50,245 nucleotides of DNA from Spirosoma fluviale (GTDB taxonomy: Bacteria > Bacteroidota > Bacteroidia > Cytophagales > Spirosomataceae). Location: positions 1 through 50,245 of the forward strand of contig CAMCYZ010000003.1 of assembly GCA_945885545.1 (NCBI GenBank), read 5' to 3'. The first letter of the stretch is position 1. The number at the start of each line of letters is the position of its first letter. Below, piece by piece: positions 41,733-50,245 of the stretch. The notes below the pieces were generated by a model, which searched no databases, was not told where the DNA came from, and saw only the letters and a list, made by a program, of their open reading frames with translations. A program made the translations under genes and the position numbers.

Positions 41733-43616
41733 TTAATCTTCTATGATGAATTCTTTTTCTTCCAAAATATCCTGTTCAATAATTAGGTTATCGATGATAA
41801 ACACTTGTCTTTCAGGCGTATTTTTCCCCATATAGTATCCCAATATCTTCGGGATTGATGATTCCTTCTCGAAAATTACGGGATCTAGCTTAATTTCTTT
41901 ACCGATAAATGCCTCAAACTCGTGCGGAGATATTTCACCTAAACCTTTGAATCGGGTAATTTCTGGCTTTCCTCCTAAATTATTGATAGCGGCCTGCTTT
42001 TCTTCATCGTTATAACAATAAAAGGTCTCTTTCTTGTTTCTAACCCTAAAAAGGGGTGTCTGTAAAATATACAAATGCCCTTCCCTAACAACATCTGGGA
42101 AAAACTGGAGAAAGAATGTCAAAAGCAACAATCTGATGTGCGAACCATCAACGTCAGCATCGGTGGCTATAATTACCTGATTGTACCTTAAAGTTTCTAT
42201 GCCATTTTCTATATCTAATGCATGCTGCAAAAGATTGAATTCTTCATTTTCGTACACTACCTTTTTGCTCAATCCGTAACAATTAAGAGGTTTACCTCGC
42301 AAGCTAAAGACCGCCTGAGTTTCCGGGTTTCTTGCTTTTGTAATCGAACCACTAGCAGAATCTCCTTCAGTGATAAAGAGCATCGTATCCAACCGACCTT
42401 CAAATTTCTCATCGGGTAAGTGAAATCTACAATCTCTGAGCTTTTTATTATGAAGATTCGCTTTTTTCGCTCTCTCATTTGCAATTTTCTTTACACCTGC
42501 AAGTTCTTTACGCTCCCTTTCTGACTGCTCCACACGCTTTTTTAAGGCGTCTTTAACCTCAGGGTGCATGTGCAAGAAATTATCGAGATGCTCTTTTATG
42601 AAATCATTGATGAAAGTCCTTACCGTAGGAGCGTTATCTTCTAAGGAAATATTAGTAGAACCTAGTTTGGTTTTGGTTTGAGATTCGAAAACGGGTTCTT
42701 GAATTCGAACCGAAACTGCCCCAATAATAGACTGGCGAATGTCTTCAGGGGCATAATCCTTGTTAAAATGATCACGAACGGTCTTTACAATTGCCTCTTT
42801 GAACGCAGAAAGGTGAGTTCCTCCCTGTGTTGTATTTTGACCGTTTACAAACGAGTAATATTCTTCGCCATATTGGTTACCGTGTGTTAAAGCAATTTCA
42901 ATATCTGGCCCTTTCAAATGAATAATGTTGTATCGCAGCGTTGACTCGTTGGTTTTTCTGAGCAATAAATCCAATAAACCGTTTTGAGAAATATACTTTT
43001 TCCTATTAAAATTCAATGCCAATCCGGCATTTAGATAACAGTAATTCCAAATCATGTTTTCGACATAATGTGGAATGAAATGATAATTTTTGAAGACTGT
43101 ACTGTCAGGTATAAACTCCACGTAAGTACCATTTTTTTCGGAAGTGAGTTCTACAGGCGATTCTGCCATTAACTCACCTCGTTCGAAAACAGCCTTTTTA
43201 CACTCCCCTTCTCTATAAGAAATAACCTTGAAATAGGACGAAAGAGCGTTTACAGCCTTAGTTCCCACACCATTAAGACCAACAGACTTCTGAAAGGCCT
43301 TACTGTCATATTTGGCACCTGTATTGATTTTTGAAACCACATCGACCACTTTGCCTAGCGGTATGCCACGCCCGTGGTCTCTGACGGTCACTTTACCTTC
43401 GTCTATGCCGATTTCTATTGATTTGCCATGCCCCATCGCATACTCGTCAATACAATTGTCCATCACTTCTTTTAGCAGAACATATATACCGTCGTCTGGT
43501 GAGGTGCCATCGCCTAGTTTTCCAATGTACATTCCGGGTCGTAAACGAATATGCTCTTTCCAGTCTAGAGATTTTATACTGTCTTCGTCATATAGCACTT
43601 TACTTTCTTCTGACAT
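41733..43616 (-). CDS. parE: DNA topoisomerase IV subunit B (ParE)
   Basis: A 627-residue type IIA topoisomerase ATPase subunit. It has the GHKL ATPase domain with [25 protein letters not shown] and GRGIPLGKV, then [13 protein letters not shown]; the transducer domain; and TOPRIM with TEGDSASG and [12 protein letters not shown], and [13 protein letters not shown] near the end. The form is the ParE-like one of Bacteroidota rather than GyrB, judged by overall length and by the run of residues after TOPRIM. It unlinks daughter chromosomes with ParC, which is not in the window. pheA follows 11 bases later. Confidence 0.9.
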   Translation of the reverse strand: MSEESKVLYDEDSIKSLDWKEHIRLRPGMYIGKLGDGTSPDDGIYVLLKEVMDNCIDEYAMGHGKSIEIGIDEGKVTVRDHGRGIPLGKVVDVVSKINTGAKYDSKAFQKSVGLNGVGTKAVNALSSYFKVISYREGECKKAVFERGELMAESPVELTSEKNGTYVEFIPDSTVFKNYHFIPHYVENMIWNYCYLNAGLALNFNRKKYISQNGLLDLLLRKTNESTLRYNIIHLKGPDIEIALTHGNQYGEEYYSFVNGQNTTQGGTHLSAFKEAIVKTVRDHFNKDYAPEDIRQSIIGAVSVRIQEPVFESQTKTKLGSTNISLEDNAPTVRTFINDFIKEHLDNFLHMHPEVKDALKKRVEQSERERKELAGVKKIANERAKKANLHNKKLRDCRFHLPDEKFEGRLDTMLFITEGDSASGSITKARNPETQAVFSLRGKPLNCYGLSKKVVYENEEFNLLQHALDIENGIETLRYNQVIIATDADVDGSHIRLLLLTFFLQFFPDVVREGHLYILQTPLFRVRNKKETFYCYNDEEKQAAINNLGGKPEITRFKGLGEISPHEFEAFIGKEIKLDPVIFEKESSIPKILGYYMGKNTPERQVFIIDNLIIEQDILEEKEFIIED

Positions 43617-43724
43617 ATTTTTTTATAAATAATAAGGTTATGACCAATTTGATTTTTAACTTTGCAATTCAAAGTACTTTTTAAAATAAAGACTTTTTAA
43701 TTTAATTAACCAAAAATCTTCTGC

Positions 43725-43732
43725 TAATTTTG
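43725..43732 (+). promoter_or_regulatory. Candidate -7 box of the polysaccharide export operon
   Basis: TAATTTTG (TAnnTTTG), 42 bases before the OPX ATG. A second match, TAACTTTG (43657-43664), lies further upstream. No -33 element is clear for either. Confidence 0.45.
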
Positions 43733-43774
43733 CATTTTACAAAGCAAAACATAGAAAGAGCAAATTTTTAATTT

Positions 43775-46273
43775 ATGAAATCTCCCAAATTTAGGAAGAC
43801 AAATCGAATAGCAAAAGCACTCGTATTAATATTAATACAATTTGCTGTAAAAAACACCATTTTTGCCCAAATTCTACCGGCACTTCAGATTCCCACTACC
43901 ATTCCGACCACCACAGCACCAGCCGCCACAAAAGAGAAAACTCCCACCAACAACAGAACAAATGCTGTAAACAGGATACCATTAAATGACCCCACTAATA
44001 CCCGTGAAATAGAGCTAGCTCCAACCGACCAAAAAACCATTGAAGCGGAGGAAAATCAGCGTATTGAAAAAGAAACCGAATTAGCAGCCGATCTACTAAA
44101 AAGTAAAACAATAAAAAGGACTTTTGGTAGTTCTATTTTTACAAATTCAAAGTTTGACCCAACAGCCACGGTTAACGTTTCAACACCAAACAACTATGTC
44201 ATGGGACCTGGCGACAAGATTGTAATGGACATATATGGTTATTCTCAGTTTAAACAAACTGCAACCGTAAACCCAGATGGTTTCATAGTGTTAGAGAAGG
44301 CTGGTGTGGTGAACGTTGCTGGTTTGAACATTGAAGAAGCCGAAAGGAAAATTAAAAATGCTTTCTCAAAAATATTTTTAGGCCTTAACGGAGCCAGCGG
44401 ATATCCTGCCAATACTTTTCTAAAGATTTCATTGACAGGCTATAGAATGATCAAAGTTAAAATCACAGGGGAGGTAATTGCCCCAGGTACTTACACCGTT
44501 ACGTCATTTACTAGCTTGCTAAATGCACTTTACGCATGTGGTGGCCCTAATGACATCGGTACATACAGAGATATAAAACTAGTTAGAAGTAATAGAATAG
44601 TAAGCACTTTAGACCTATATGATGTGATAACCAAAGGTTTTTCTAAAGGGGATATGCTACTCAAAGACCAAGATATAATTCAGGTTGGGCCTTATGTTTC
44701 GAGAATTGCGATAGAAGGTAACTTGAAGAGAAAGGGATTGTTTGAAGTCCTTCCAAATGAAAGTCTGAGTGCAGTGATTAACTATGCGGGTGGTTTTGAC
44801 CAATATGCCTACTCTGAAAGAGTAAAAATTTACAGAAATACTTCAAAAGAAAAACGCATAATTGATATAAAAAATGAAGACTTTAAGTCGAGTCAAGTGT
44901 ACAGTGGAGACTCTATTGTAGTGGAAAAACTACTTGAACGTTTTGAAAACTTGATATCTATTCAAGGGGCCATTTATCGTCCGGGGGAATACTCTTTAGA
45001 CAATAATCCTACTTTGTTGGCTTTAATTAATTCGGCAGAGGGCTTGAGAGAAGAGTCTCTTCAAGGAAGAATAAATATTATCAGAACCAATGACGATTTG
45101 TCAATTTCTAATATTACTGTTAATCTTTTTGATTTAAAAAGTGGAAGAAGTACTGACCAAACGCTAAAGAGAATGGATAAGGTGATTATACCAAGTATTT
45201 TTGACTTGACTGAGACGTCTTTTGTGAAAATACAAGGTGCCATAAACAACCCAGATGCACTTTTAGGGGTGCAAGTGCCTTATATAAAAGAAATGACCAT
45301 TCAAGACTTAATAGTAAAAGTGGGTGGCCTTACGGAAGCTGCATCTTTATCGAAAATTGAAATTGTTAGAAGAAAAAGAAACGTTGATGCAAAGCAAATA
45401 GATGCTCAAATATCTGACATTATAGAATTTGAGATTCGTTCAGACTTGAATTTCGACTCAAAAAGCGAAAGTGTAAAACTTTTGCCTTATGACGAAGTTT
45501 TCGTGAGAACTTCTCCAAACTATGAAAAACAAAACTTTGCAACTACCAAGGGTGAAGTCATTTATCCGGGCATATATGGTATCAAATATAAGGACGAAAA
45601 AATATCTGACTTGATCTCTAGAGCTGGAGGATTGTCACCACAGGCTTACATTAAAGGTGCCACTATGGTAAGAAAAACGCGACTAAGTGATTTTCAGAAA
45701 ACACAGAGAGAGGAAGTGCTGAATAACTTAAACATCAATGTAAAAGTAAAAGCAGTTACCAAAAGCTTGGATGAAGAAGAGCCTGAATTCACTGAAGAAG
45801 GTGAGATTTTAAATAATCTTATAACTGAATCTGTTGGAATAGATTTAGAGAAGATTTTGAAAAACCCAGGTTCGGTTGAGGACTTGATTTTACAAGACGG
45901 TGACGAAATAAACATACCTAAAAAACTACAAACTGTTAGAATAGAAGGTGAAGTACTTTATCCTACCACGGTAAAATACCACCCAGACTTAAATTTCATT
46001 GATTATATTTCCAAATCTGGTGGTTTTACTAAAAAATCGTCGAGAGGTAAAGCGTTTATTATTTATCCGAATGGCTCAGTTGATAGAACAAGGAAATTCG
46101 TTTTTATTAAAATTCACCCGAAGGTAGAGCCAGGTAGTGAAATAATTATTCCTGGAAAAACCGAAAATACGCAAGCTCAGCTAGCACAATTCGGAGGTAT
46201 TATAGGCACATTAGGTGGGACTTTGACAGCCATTGTTTCTATATTTGGCCTTTTAAAACTTAACCAAAATTAA
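43775..46273 (+). CDS. Polysaccharide export outer-membrane protein with several SLBB domains (Wza-like OPX)
   Basis: An 832-residue protein with an N-terminal hydrophobic signal segment (about 12-32), a Thr/Pro-rich stretch, and a polysaccharide-export (Poly_export) domain near 138-235 (NYVMGPGDKIVMDIYGYSQ). Several SLBB-type repeats follow, each with a block like VKITGEVIAPGTYTV, ISIQGAIYRPGEYSL, ATTKGEVIYPGIYGI or VRIEGEVLYPTTVKY. A C-terminal hydrophobic helix (GTLGGTLTAIVSIFGLLKL) ends it. It would form the outer-membrane exit for the glycan. It is the first gene of the export operon, 2 bases before the Wzz-type gene. It is longer than E. coli Wza, as usual in Bacteroidota. Confidence 0.9.
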   Translation: MKSPKFRKTNRIAKALVLILIQFAVKNTIFAQILPALQIPTTIPTTTAPAATKEKTPTNNRTNAVNRIPLNDPTNTREIELAPTDQKTIEAEENQRIEKETELAADLLKSKTIKRTFGSSIFTNSKFDPTATVNVSTPNNYVMGPGDKIVMDIYGYSQFKQTATVNPDGFIVLEKAGVVNVAGLNIEEAERKIKNAFSKIFLGLNGASGYPANTFLKISLTGYRMIKVKITGEVIAPGTYTVTSFTSLLNALYACGGPNDIGTYRDIKLVRSNRIVSTLDLYDVITKGFSKGDMLLKDQDIIQVGPYVSRIAIEGNLKRKGLFEVLPNESLSAVINYAGGFDQYAYSERVKIYRNTSKEKRIIDIKNEDFKSSQVYSGDSIVVEKLLERFENLISIQGAIYRPGEYSLDNNPTLLALINSAEGLREESLQGRINIIRTNDDLSISNITVNLFDLKSGRSTDQTLKRMDKVIIPSIFDLTETSFVKIQGAINNPDALLGVQVPYIKEMTIQDLIVKVGGLTEAASLSKIEIVRRKRNVDAKQIDAQISDIIEFEIRSDLNFDSKSESVKLLPYDEVFVRTSPNYEKQNFATTKGEVIYPGIYGIKYKDEKISDLISRAGGLSPQAYIKGATMVRKTRLSDFQKTQREEVLNNLNINVKVKAVTKSLDEEEPEFTEEGEILNNLITESVGIDLEKILKNPGSVEDLILQDGDEINIPKKLQTVRIEGEVLYPTTVKYHPDLNFIDYISKSGGFTKKSSRGKAFIIYPNGSVDRTRKFVFIKIHPKVEPGSEIIIPGKTENTQAQLAQFGGIIGTLGGTLTAIVSIFGLLKLNQN

Positions 46274-46275
46274 GA

Positions 46276-47367
46276 ATGAATCAAAAGATTAAAGACGACC
46301 AAGTATCAACCAGAGAGTTTTTTTTATCCGTTTTTAAATATTTCAAATTCTTGGGTAAGAACTGGCAGATTCTTTTAATGGCACTCATTGTTGGTTCAAT
46401 CTATGATACTATCAACAATACTTTCTTAGACTCAGAGGACACTTACAGTGGACAGACTACCTTTCATCTAGAATTGGAAGGAGGTGGGGCCCAAAACCAA
46501 TTTGGCGGATTTGCCTCGGCATTTGGACTTCCCGGTGGCGGCACACAACAACAAGGTGGAAGCCTTTTGGCGTCTTCAAATTTTGAAGCCATTATACTTT
46601 CAGTAAATGTATTTCAGAATGCCTTCATGAGAGAAGTTAAAATTGGTAACAAAAAAGACTTATTTATCAATTACTTCATTGACAGCAGTGATATAAAAAG
46701 AAATGAATGGGCAGGAAGTCTTATTAAGCCTGCCTCTCCATTTGCTAATTATAAATTTAAAAAGAAAGATATTTCAGAATTTACACCTTACGAAAATCAA
46801 ATACTTATCGACGTTTATACTAAAATCTACAACTTTACACGTGTAGAGCCTGATGAAAACTCAAGCTTGATAACAATATATGCCACTACCACAAATGAGC
46901 AACTAACAAAAGACTGGATAGAGATTTTGATGGCCAGCACTGAGGACTTCTATAAAGAAATGAAGACCAAAAAGACCAAACAGATACTAAAAATTCAAGA
47001 AGGTCGTCTTGATAGTCTTGCTTATGCTCTTAGATACAATGACAATAGAGTTGCACGATTAACTTTCGATAATCCTAATGTAGTGGATCCGTCAGGAATC
47101 ATGAAGCAACAACAAGTAAGCCGCGACAACACCTACTTGTCAAACCAATATTATACTCAACTGGCCAATGTGGAAGGCTTAAATAGATTAATCATAGAAC
47201 AGACCCCTATTTTCACCGTCCTGGAACCCGTTAGGTTACCTTTGTCTATTATGAAGAAAACGGGATTAAGCACTCGACTGGGCGGTTTAATTGCCTTGGT
47301 GGCAACGGTTCTGATTATTACCGTACGCAAAACTTATCTCGAGGTTATGACTGAAAATAGCAATTGA
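46276..47367 (+). CDS. Wzz-type chain-length / polysaccharide co-polymerase protein
   Basis: A 363-residue inner-membrane protein with a TM near residue 33 (NWQILLMALIVGSIYDTI), a large periplasmic part, and a second TM near the C-terminus (GLIALVATVLIITV). The periplasmic part has a glycine/glutamine-rich insert (GGFASAFGLPGGGTQQQGGS). This is the Wzz/PCP plan without a C-terminal tyrosine kinase. It probably sets chain length or couples synthesis to the OPX exit. The next ATG lies 10 bases after its stop. Confidence 0.8.
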   Translation: MNQKIKDDQVSTREFFLSVFKYFKFLGKNWQILLMALIVGSIYDTINNTFLDSEDTYSGQTTFHLELEGGGAQNQFGGFASAFGLPGGGTQQQGGSLLASSNFEAIILSVNVFQNAFMREVKIGNKKDLFINYFIDSSDIKRNEWAGSLIKPASPFANYKFKKKDISEFTPYENQILIDVYTKIYNFTRVEPDENSSLITIYATTTNEQLTKDWIEILMASTEDFYKEMKTKKTKQILKIQEGRLDSLAYALRYNDNRVARLTFDNPNVVDPSGIMKQQQVSRDNTYLSNQYYTQLANVEGLNRLIIEQTPIFTVLEPVRLPLSIMKKTGLSTRLGGLIALVATVLIITVRKTYLEVMTENSN

Positions 47368-47377
47368 AATATATTTT

Positions 47378-48217
47378 ATGAATTCAAGAGAGCGAATAAT
47401 AACCGCAAAAAAATCCATCACTGACTATCTGAAAGAAATCTGGAGTTTTAAAGAACTATTTTGGATATTGGCCAAGAGAGATATTTTGGTCAAATACAAA
47501 CAAACTGTTTTGGGGATTGGCTGGAGTGTTATCAGGCCCCTGATTACCATGATTGTAATGGCCTTTGCATTTGGTAAAATAGGCAAATTAGATACAAATA
47601 CTGCTATTCCTTTTACCCTAGTGGTGGCTCCAGGAGTTATTGTTTGGCTATTTTTCTCCCAATCTTTGCAGGCATTAAGCCAGAGTATTGTGATTAATTC
47701 AAACCTCGTTTCTAAAGTTTATTTCCCAAGATTGATTATACCACTTTCTACCATATTTCTTGGCTTGGTAGATGTCCTGATTTCGACAATACTATTTTTT
47801 ATAATTTGCATCTGGTATCAATTCTTACCTGATTGGAAGTTATTCTTGGTTCCTGTATTTATATTAATGACATTTCTTGCTGCCTTTGGCATTGGCCTAA
47901 TTTCGGCGGTATTAAATGTCAAATTTAGAGATATCGGGCAAATTATTCCTTTCGTTATACAGTTCGGCTATTTCATATCCCCGGTTGGATATCTCACCGA
48001 AAGCGTTCGTTCAACAGGTCAGCCTTGGTTTTATAAACTATTTGTTCTTAATCCAGTTACAGGTTGTATCGATGCCTTAAGATGGTGTATGCTCGACGAC
48101 TTCGCTGAATTTAACTGGAACAGTTTTCTACCATTGGTAATTTTCATAGTCGTTACATTTTTCTATTCCATTAGATTTTTTCGTAAACATGAAAACTCTT
48201 TTGTTGACCATATTTAA
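47378..48217 (+). CDS. ABC-2 type polysaccharide export permease (Wzm-like)
   Basis: A 279-residue protein with an N-terminal amphipathic part and six TM helices. KRDILVKYKQTVLGIGWSVIRP near residue 40 is the signature of the O-antigen/teichoic acid ABC-2 exporters. With the ATPase that follows (13 bases later) it moves a lipid-linked glycan across the inner membrane. Pairing a Wzm/Wzt exporter with an OPX and a Wzz-type protein is known from group 2/3-like capsule loci. Confidence 0.92.
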   Translation: MNSRERIITAKKSITDYLKEIWSFKELFWILAKRDILVKYKQTVLGIGWSVIRPLITMIVMAFAFGKIGKLDTNTAIPFTLVVAPGVIVWLFFSQSLQALSQSIVINSNLVSKVYFPRLIIPLSTIFLGLVDVLISTILFFIICIWYQFLPDWKLFLVPVFILMTFLAAFGIGLISAVLNVKFRDIGQIIPFVIQFGYFISPVGYLTESVRSTGQPWFYKLFVLNPVTGCIDALRWCMLDDFAEFNWNSFLPLVIFIVVTFFYSIRFFRKHENSFVDHI

Positions 48218-48230
48218 TTAGTTTAAATCA

Positions 48231-49472
48231 ATGACCGTACTCAGCATAGAAAACGTATCGAAACGGTATCAACTTAACCAAAAGGGGAATTCTACCGACG
48301 ACTTGAGGGATACCATCACTCGTTGGTCAAACTCTTTATTCCAACCTTCAAAGAATAAAAACACCAAAGAAGACTTTTGGGCATTGAAAGGTGTGAATCT
48401 TGAAGTAAAACAAGGTGACAGATTGGGCCTAGTTGGTGCCAACGGTGCCGGAAAATCAACTTTATTAAAAGTTCTAAGCCAAATAACCGAGCCAACTACT
48501 GGAATAGTAAGAGTGAAAGGCCGAATGGCCAGTCTTTTGGAAGTGGGTACAGGTTTTCATCCTGAATTGACTGGTAGAGAAAATATATTCCTAAATGGTG
48601 CAATCTTGGGAATGCAAAAGTCGGAAATATTAAGGCATTTTGATGCAATTGTAGACTTTGCAGGAATAAACAAGTTTATAGATACACCTGTAAAACGCTA
48701 TTCGTCAGGAATGTATGTGCGACTTGGCTTTGCTATTGCAGCTCATCTTGAGCCAGAAATATTGGTAGTAGATGAGGTATTGGCCGTGGGAGATGCTGAC
48801 TTTCAGAAGAAAAGTATCGGCAAAATGCGTGACGTTTCGAATAGCGGCCGTACCTTGATTTTTGTAAGTCATAACCTCACCGCAGTACAAGGTTTGTGCA
48901 ACAAAGGGGCATATTTAAGAAATGGAGAGCTCATTAAAGCTGGAAAAATAGACGAGGTTGTAAATGAATACGTTAAGACGGTTTCGAAGTTTCAGTTAAC
49001 GCAAAATTGGTCAGACCCAAACGACGCACCTGGAAATGACCAAGCAAGAATAAAAAGTATCAGCTTAACTCCGAATCAGGAAATATTAGTTGATAATTTT
49101 GACACGCGGACACCCTTAAAGATAGCGTTTGAATATTGGAATATGATGGACAATGCAGAACTTAATGTCAGCATTTTTCTTTACAGCATGACCGGTGAGT
49201 GTGTTTTCAATATCGCAGATGATGCCAAAATATATCAAAAAGGAATTGTAAGGGCTGAATGTAATATACCGGGTGATTTCTTGAACGACGGATCATACTA
49301 TATATCTGCCATGATTGTAAAAGATAGATTGGCACCAGTCTTTTTCTTTGAAGATGCACTGGCGTTCGATGTGTTGGATTACCGAGAGGGGACAGATTGG
49401 TTTGGTAAATGGCCCGGAGCAGTTCGTCCAAAATTAATTACAGTTAATTCCGTTCAAAAAGAATTGCTTTAA
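48231..49472 (+). CDS. Polysaccharide ABC exporter ATPase (Wzt-like) with C-terminal carbohydrate-binding domain
   Basis: A 413-residue ATPase. Residues 1-245 form the ABC domain: Walker A GANGAGKST near 69-77, signature YSSGMYVRLGFA near 155, Walker B ILVVDEVLAVGD. Residues 265-413 form a Wzt_C-like beta-sandwich (NDQARIKSISLTPNQEI, then TPLKIAFEYWNM). In E. coli O9a-type systems this domain reads the cap at the non-reducing end of the finished glycan, so the presence of the domain predicts a terminally modified polymer. It pairs with the permease upstream. Confidence 0.93.
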   Translation: MTVLSIENVSKRYQLNQKGNSTDDLRDTITRWSNSLFQPSKNKNTKEDFWALKGVNLEVKQGDRLGLVGANGAGKSTLLKVLSQITEPTTGIVRVKGRMASLLEVGTGFHPELTGRENIFLNGAILGMQKSEILRHFDAIVDFAGINKFIDTPVKRYSSGMYVRLGFAIAAHLEPEILVVDEVLAVGDADFQKKSIGKMRDVSNSGRTLIFVSHNLTAVQGLCNKGAYLRNGELIKAGKIDEVVNEYVKTVSKFQLTQNWSDPNDAPGNDQARIKSISLTPNQEILVDNFDTRTPLKIAFEYWNMMDNAELNVSIFLYSMTGECVFNIADDAKIYQKGIVRAECNIPGDFLNDGSYYISAMIVKDRLAPVFFFEDALAFDVLDYREGTDWFGKWPGAVRPKLITVNSVQKELL

Positions 49473-49525
49473 ATCATATTTTAAGTTTAATTTTGAAGTT
49501 AGTATTGCAAAAAAATAAAATAATT

Positions 49526-50245
49526 TTGGAAAAAATTAACGTAACAAAATCATTTTTACCCCCAAAGGAAGAGTACCAGTCCTACCTCACCCGAATATGG
49601 GATACTAGTTGGTTGACCAACAATGGTCCTTTGGTAGTCGAACTCGAAGAAAAGTTAAAGAAATATCTTAATACCCCTTACTTTTCATTTCTAGGAAATG
49701 GAACAATTGCACTTCAAATAGCATTAAAGGCCTTAGACTTGAAAGGTGAAATTATCACCACGCCTTTTTCTTATTGTGCTACCACTACTTCTATCATTTG
49801 GGAAAATTTGGAGCCTGTTTTTGTTGATATCAATGCGGATGATTTAAATATCAACGCCAATCTTATAGAAGCTGCGATTACAGAAAAAACTACGGCCATT
49901 ATGGCCACTCATGTTTACGGCAATCCTTGTGATGTAGAGAAAATAGAAATCATCGCCAAAAAACATAATCTGAAAGTAATTTACGATGCGGCCCATGCTT
50001 TTGGTGTAAAATACCAAGGCAAATCTCTGCTTGATTTTGGGGATATATCAACCTGTAGTTTTCATTCTACAAAAGTTTTTCATACCGTAGAGGGCGGCTC
50101 AATCATTTGTCATAATCCAGAACTCTATGAAAAAATAAAACTTTTGAGAAGTTTTGGGCATATACTAGACAACTATTATGTGGCAGGTATCAATGGAAAG
50201 AACTCTGAGTTTCATGCCGCTATGGGACTTTGCAACCTGAATCAC
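49526..50245 (+). CDS. DegT/DnrJ/EryC1/StrS family sugar aminotransferase, 3' end outside window
   Basis: A 240-codon open frame running off the right edge. It starts at TTG 49526 (MEKINVTKSFLPPKEEY), preferred because the residues match the usual family start; there is no ATG nearby. Blocks seen: SWLTNNGPLVVELEEKL, FLGNGTIALQIALKAL, VDINADDLNI, ATHVYGNPCDVEKIE, YDAAHAFGVKY and the PLP lysine in FHSTKVFHTVEGG near residue 180. The closest known types make amino-dideoxy sugars (dTDP-linked) for O-antigen. It therefore belongs to the glycan locus as its first visible sugar-synthesis gene. Confidence 0.9.
   Translation, partial: MEKINVTKSFLPPKEEYQSYLTRIWDTSWLTNNGPLVVELEEKLKKYLNTPYFSFLGNGTIALQIALKALDLKGEIITTPFSYCATTTSIIWENLEPVFVDINADDLNINANLIEAAITEKTTAIMATHVYGNPCDVEKIEIIAKKHNLKVIYDAAHAFGVKYQGKSLLDFGDISTCSFHSTKVFHTVEGGSIICHNPELYEKIKLLRSFGHILDNYYVAGINGKNSEFHAAMGLCNLNH

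Overview
The window reads as chromosome of a low-GC member of the Bacteroidota, most likely a Cytophagales-type bacterium. This rests on several independent signs: a PorX-type response regulator with a PglZ domain (type IX secretion), Bacteroidota-restricted families (DUF3822, DUF3098, TIGR02757/DUF2400, DUF3108, a bifunctional-nuclease DUF151 protein with a UVR tail), a TonB-plug protein with a carboxypeptidase-regulatory-like domain, and repeated promoter -7 boxes of the form TAnnTTTG. The best promoter, in front of the SRP RNA, has the full TTTG-N19-TACTTTTG arrangement. No rRNA, tRNA, CRISPR array or intact transposon was seen.

Layout. 1-2.7 kb: 3' end of deoD, then a minus-strand pair (bicupin, DUF885 metallohydrolase). 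2.8-5.1 kb: ugd and a UDP-glucuronate decarboxylase (UDP-glucose to UDP-xylose). 5.3-8.0 kb: DUF3108, recA and a DUF1080 protein. 8.1-11.2 kb: DEAD-type helicase, DUF1801, Nudix and DUF3822 in a tight run. 11.7-13.2 kb: prs-rplY. 13.5-16.9 kb: a sirtuin lacking zinc cysteines, and topA. 17.3-19.6 kb: aconitase. 19.6-21.0 kb is the only clearly accessory stretch: a DUF2283 gene lies between the real aconitase 3' end and a decayed second copy of that end, followed by a PIN/ribbon-helix-helix toxin-antitoxin pair. 21.1-25.0 kb: a ygiB/ygiC-like pair, then a WG-repeat membrane ORF and a plug-only TonB-type protein. 25.0-28.3 kb: uvrC, a TMEM220-like protein, SRP RNA and fsa.

28.3-38.97 kb is envelope and housekeeping: ftsE; kdsB-porX-outer-membrane protein on the minus strand; a LysM/double-psi-barrel protein, DUF2400, DUF151 and an acyltransferase; then ftsX-DUF3098-uppP-truB-ribF. 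A GT-C-like membrane protein (39-40.6 kb) converges on parE-pheA. From 43.8 kb to the right edge runs a surface polysaccharide locus: OPX/SLBB export protein, Wzz-type protein, Wzm/Wzt ABC exporter with a carbohydrate-binding Wzt tail, and a DegT-family sugar aminotransferase cut by the window end.

Many genes serve the envelope. Ugd/Uxs make UDP-GlcA and UDP-Xyl, KdsB activates Kdo, UppP recycles the lipid carrier, FtsEX and the LysM protein act on the septum and cell wall, PorX regulates protein secretion, and the 43.8 kb locus exports a glycan. No clearly new multigene system was found. The most unusual structure is the duplicated aconitase 3' end at 19.56-20.11 kb.
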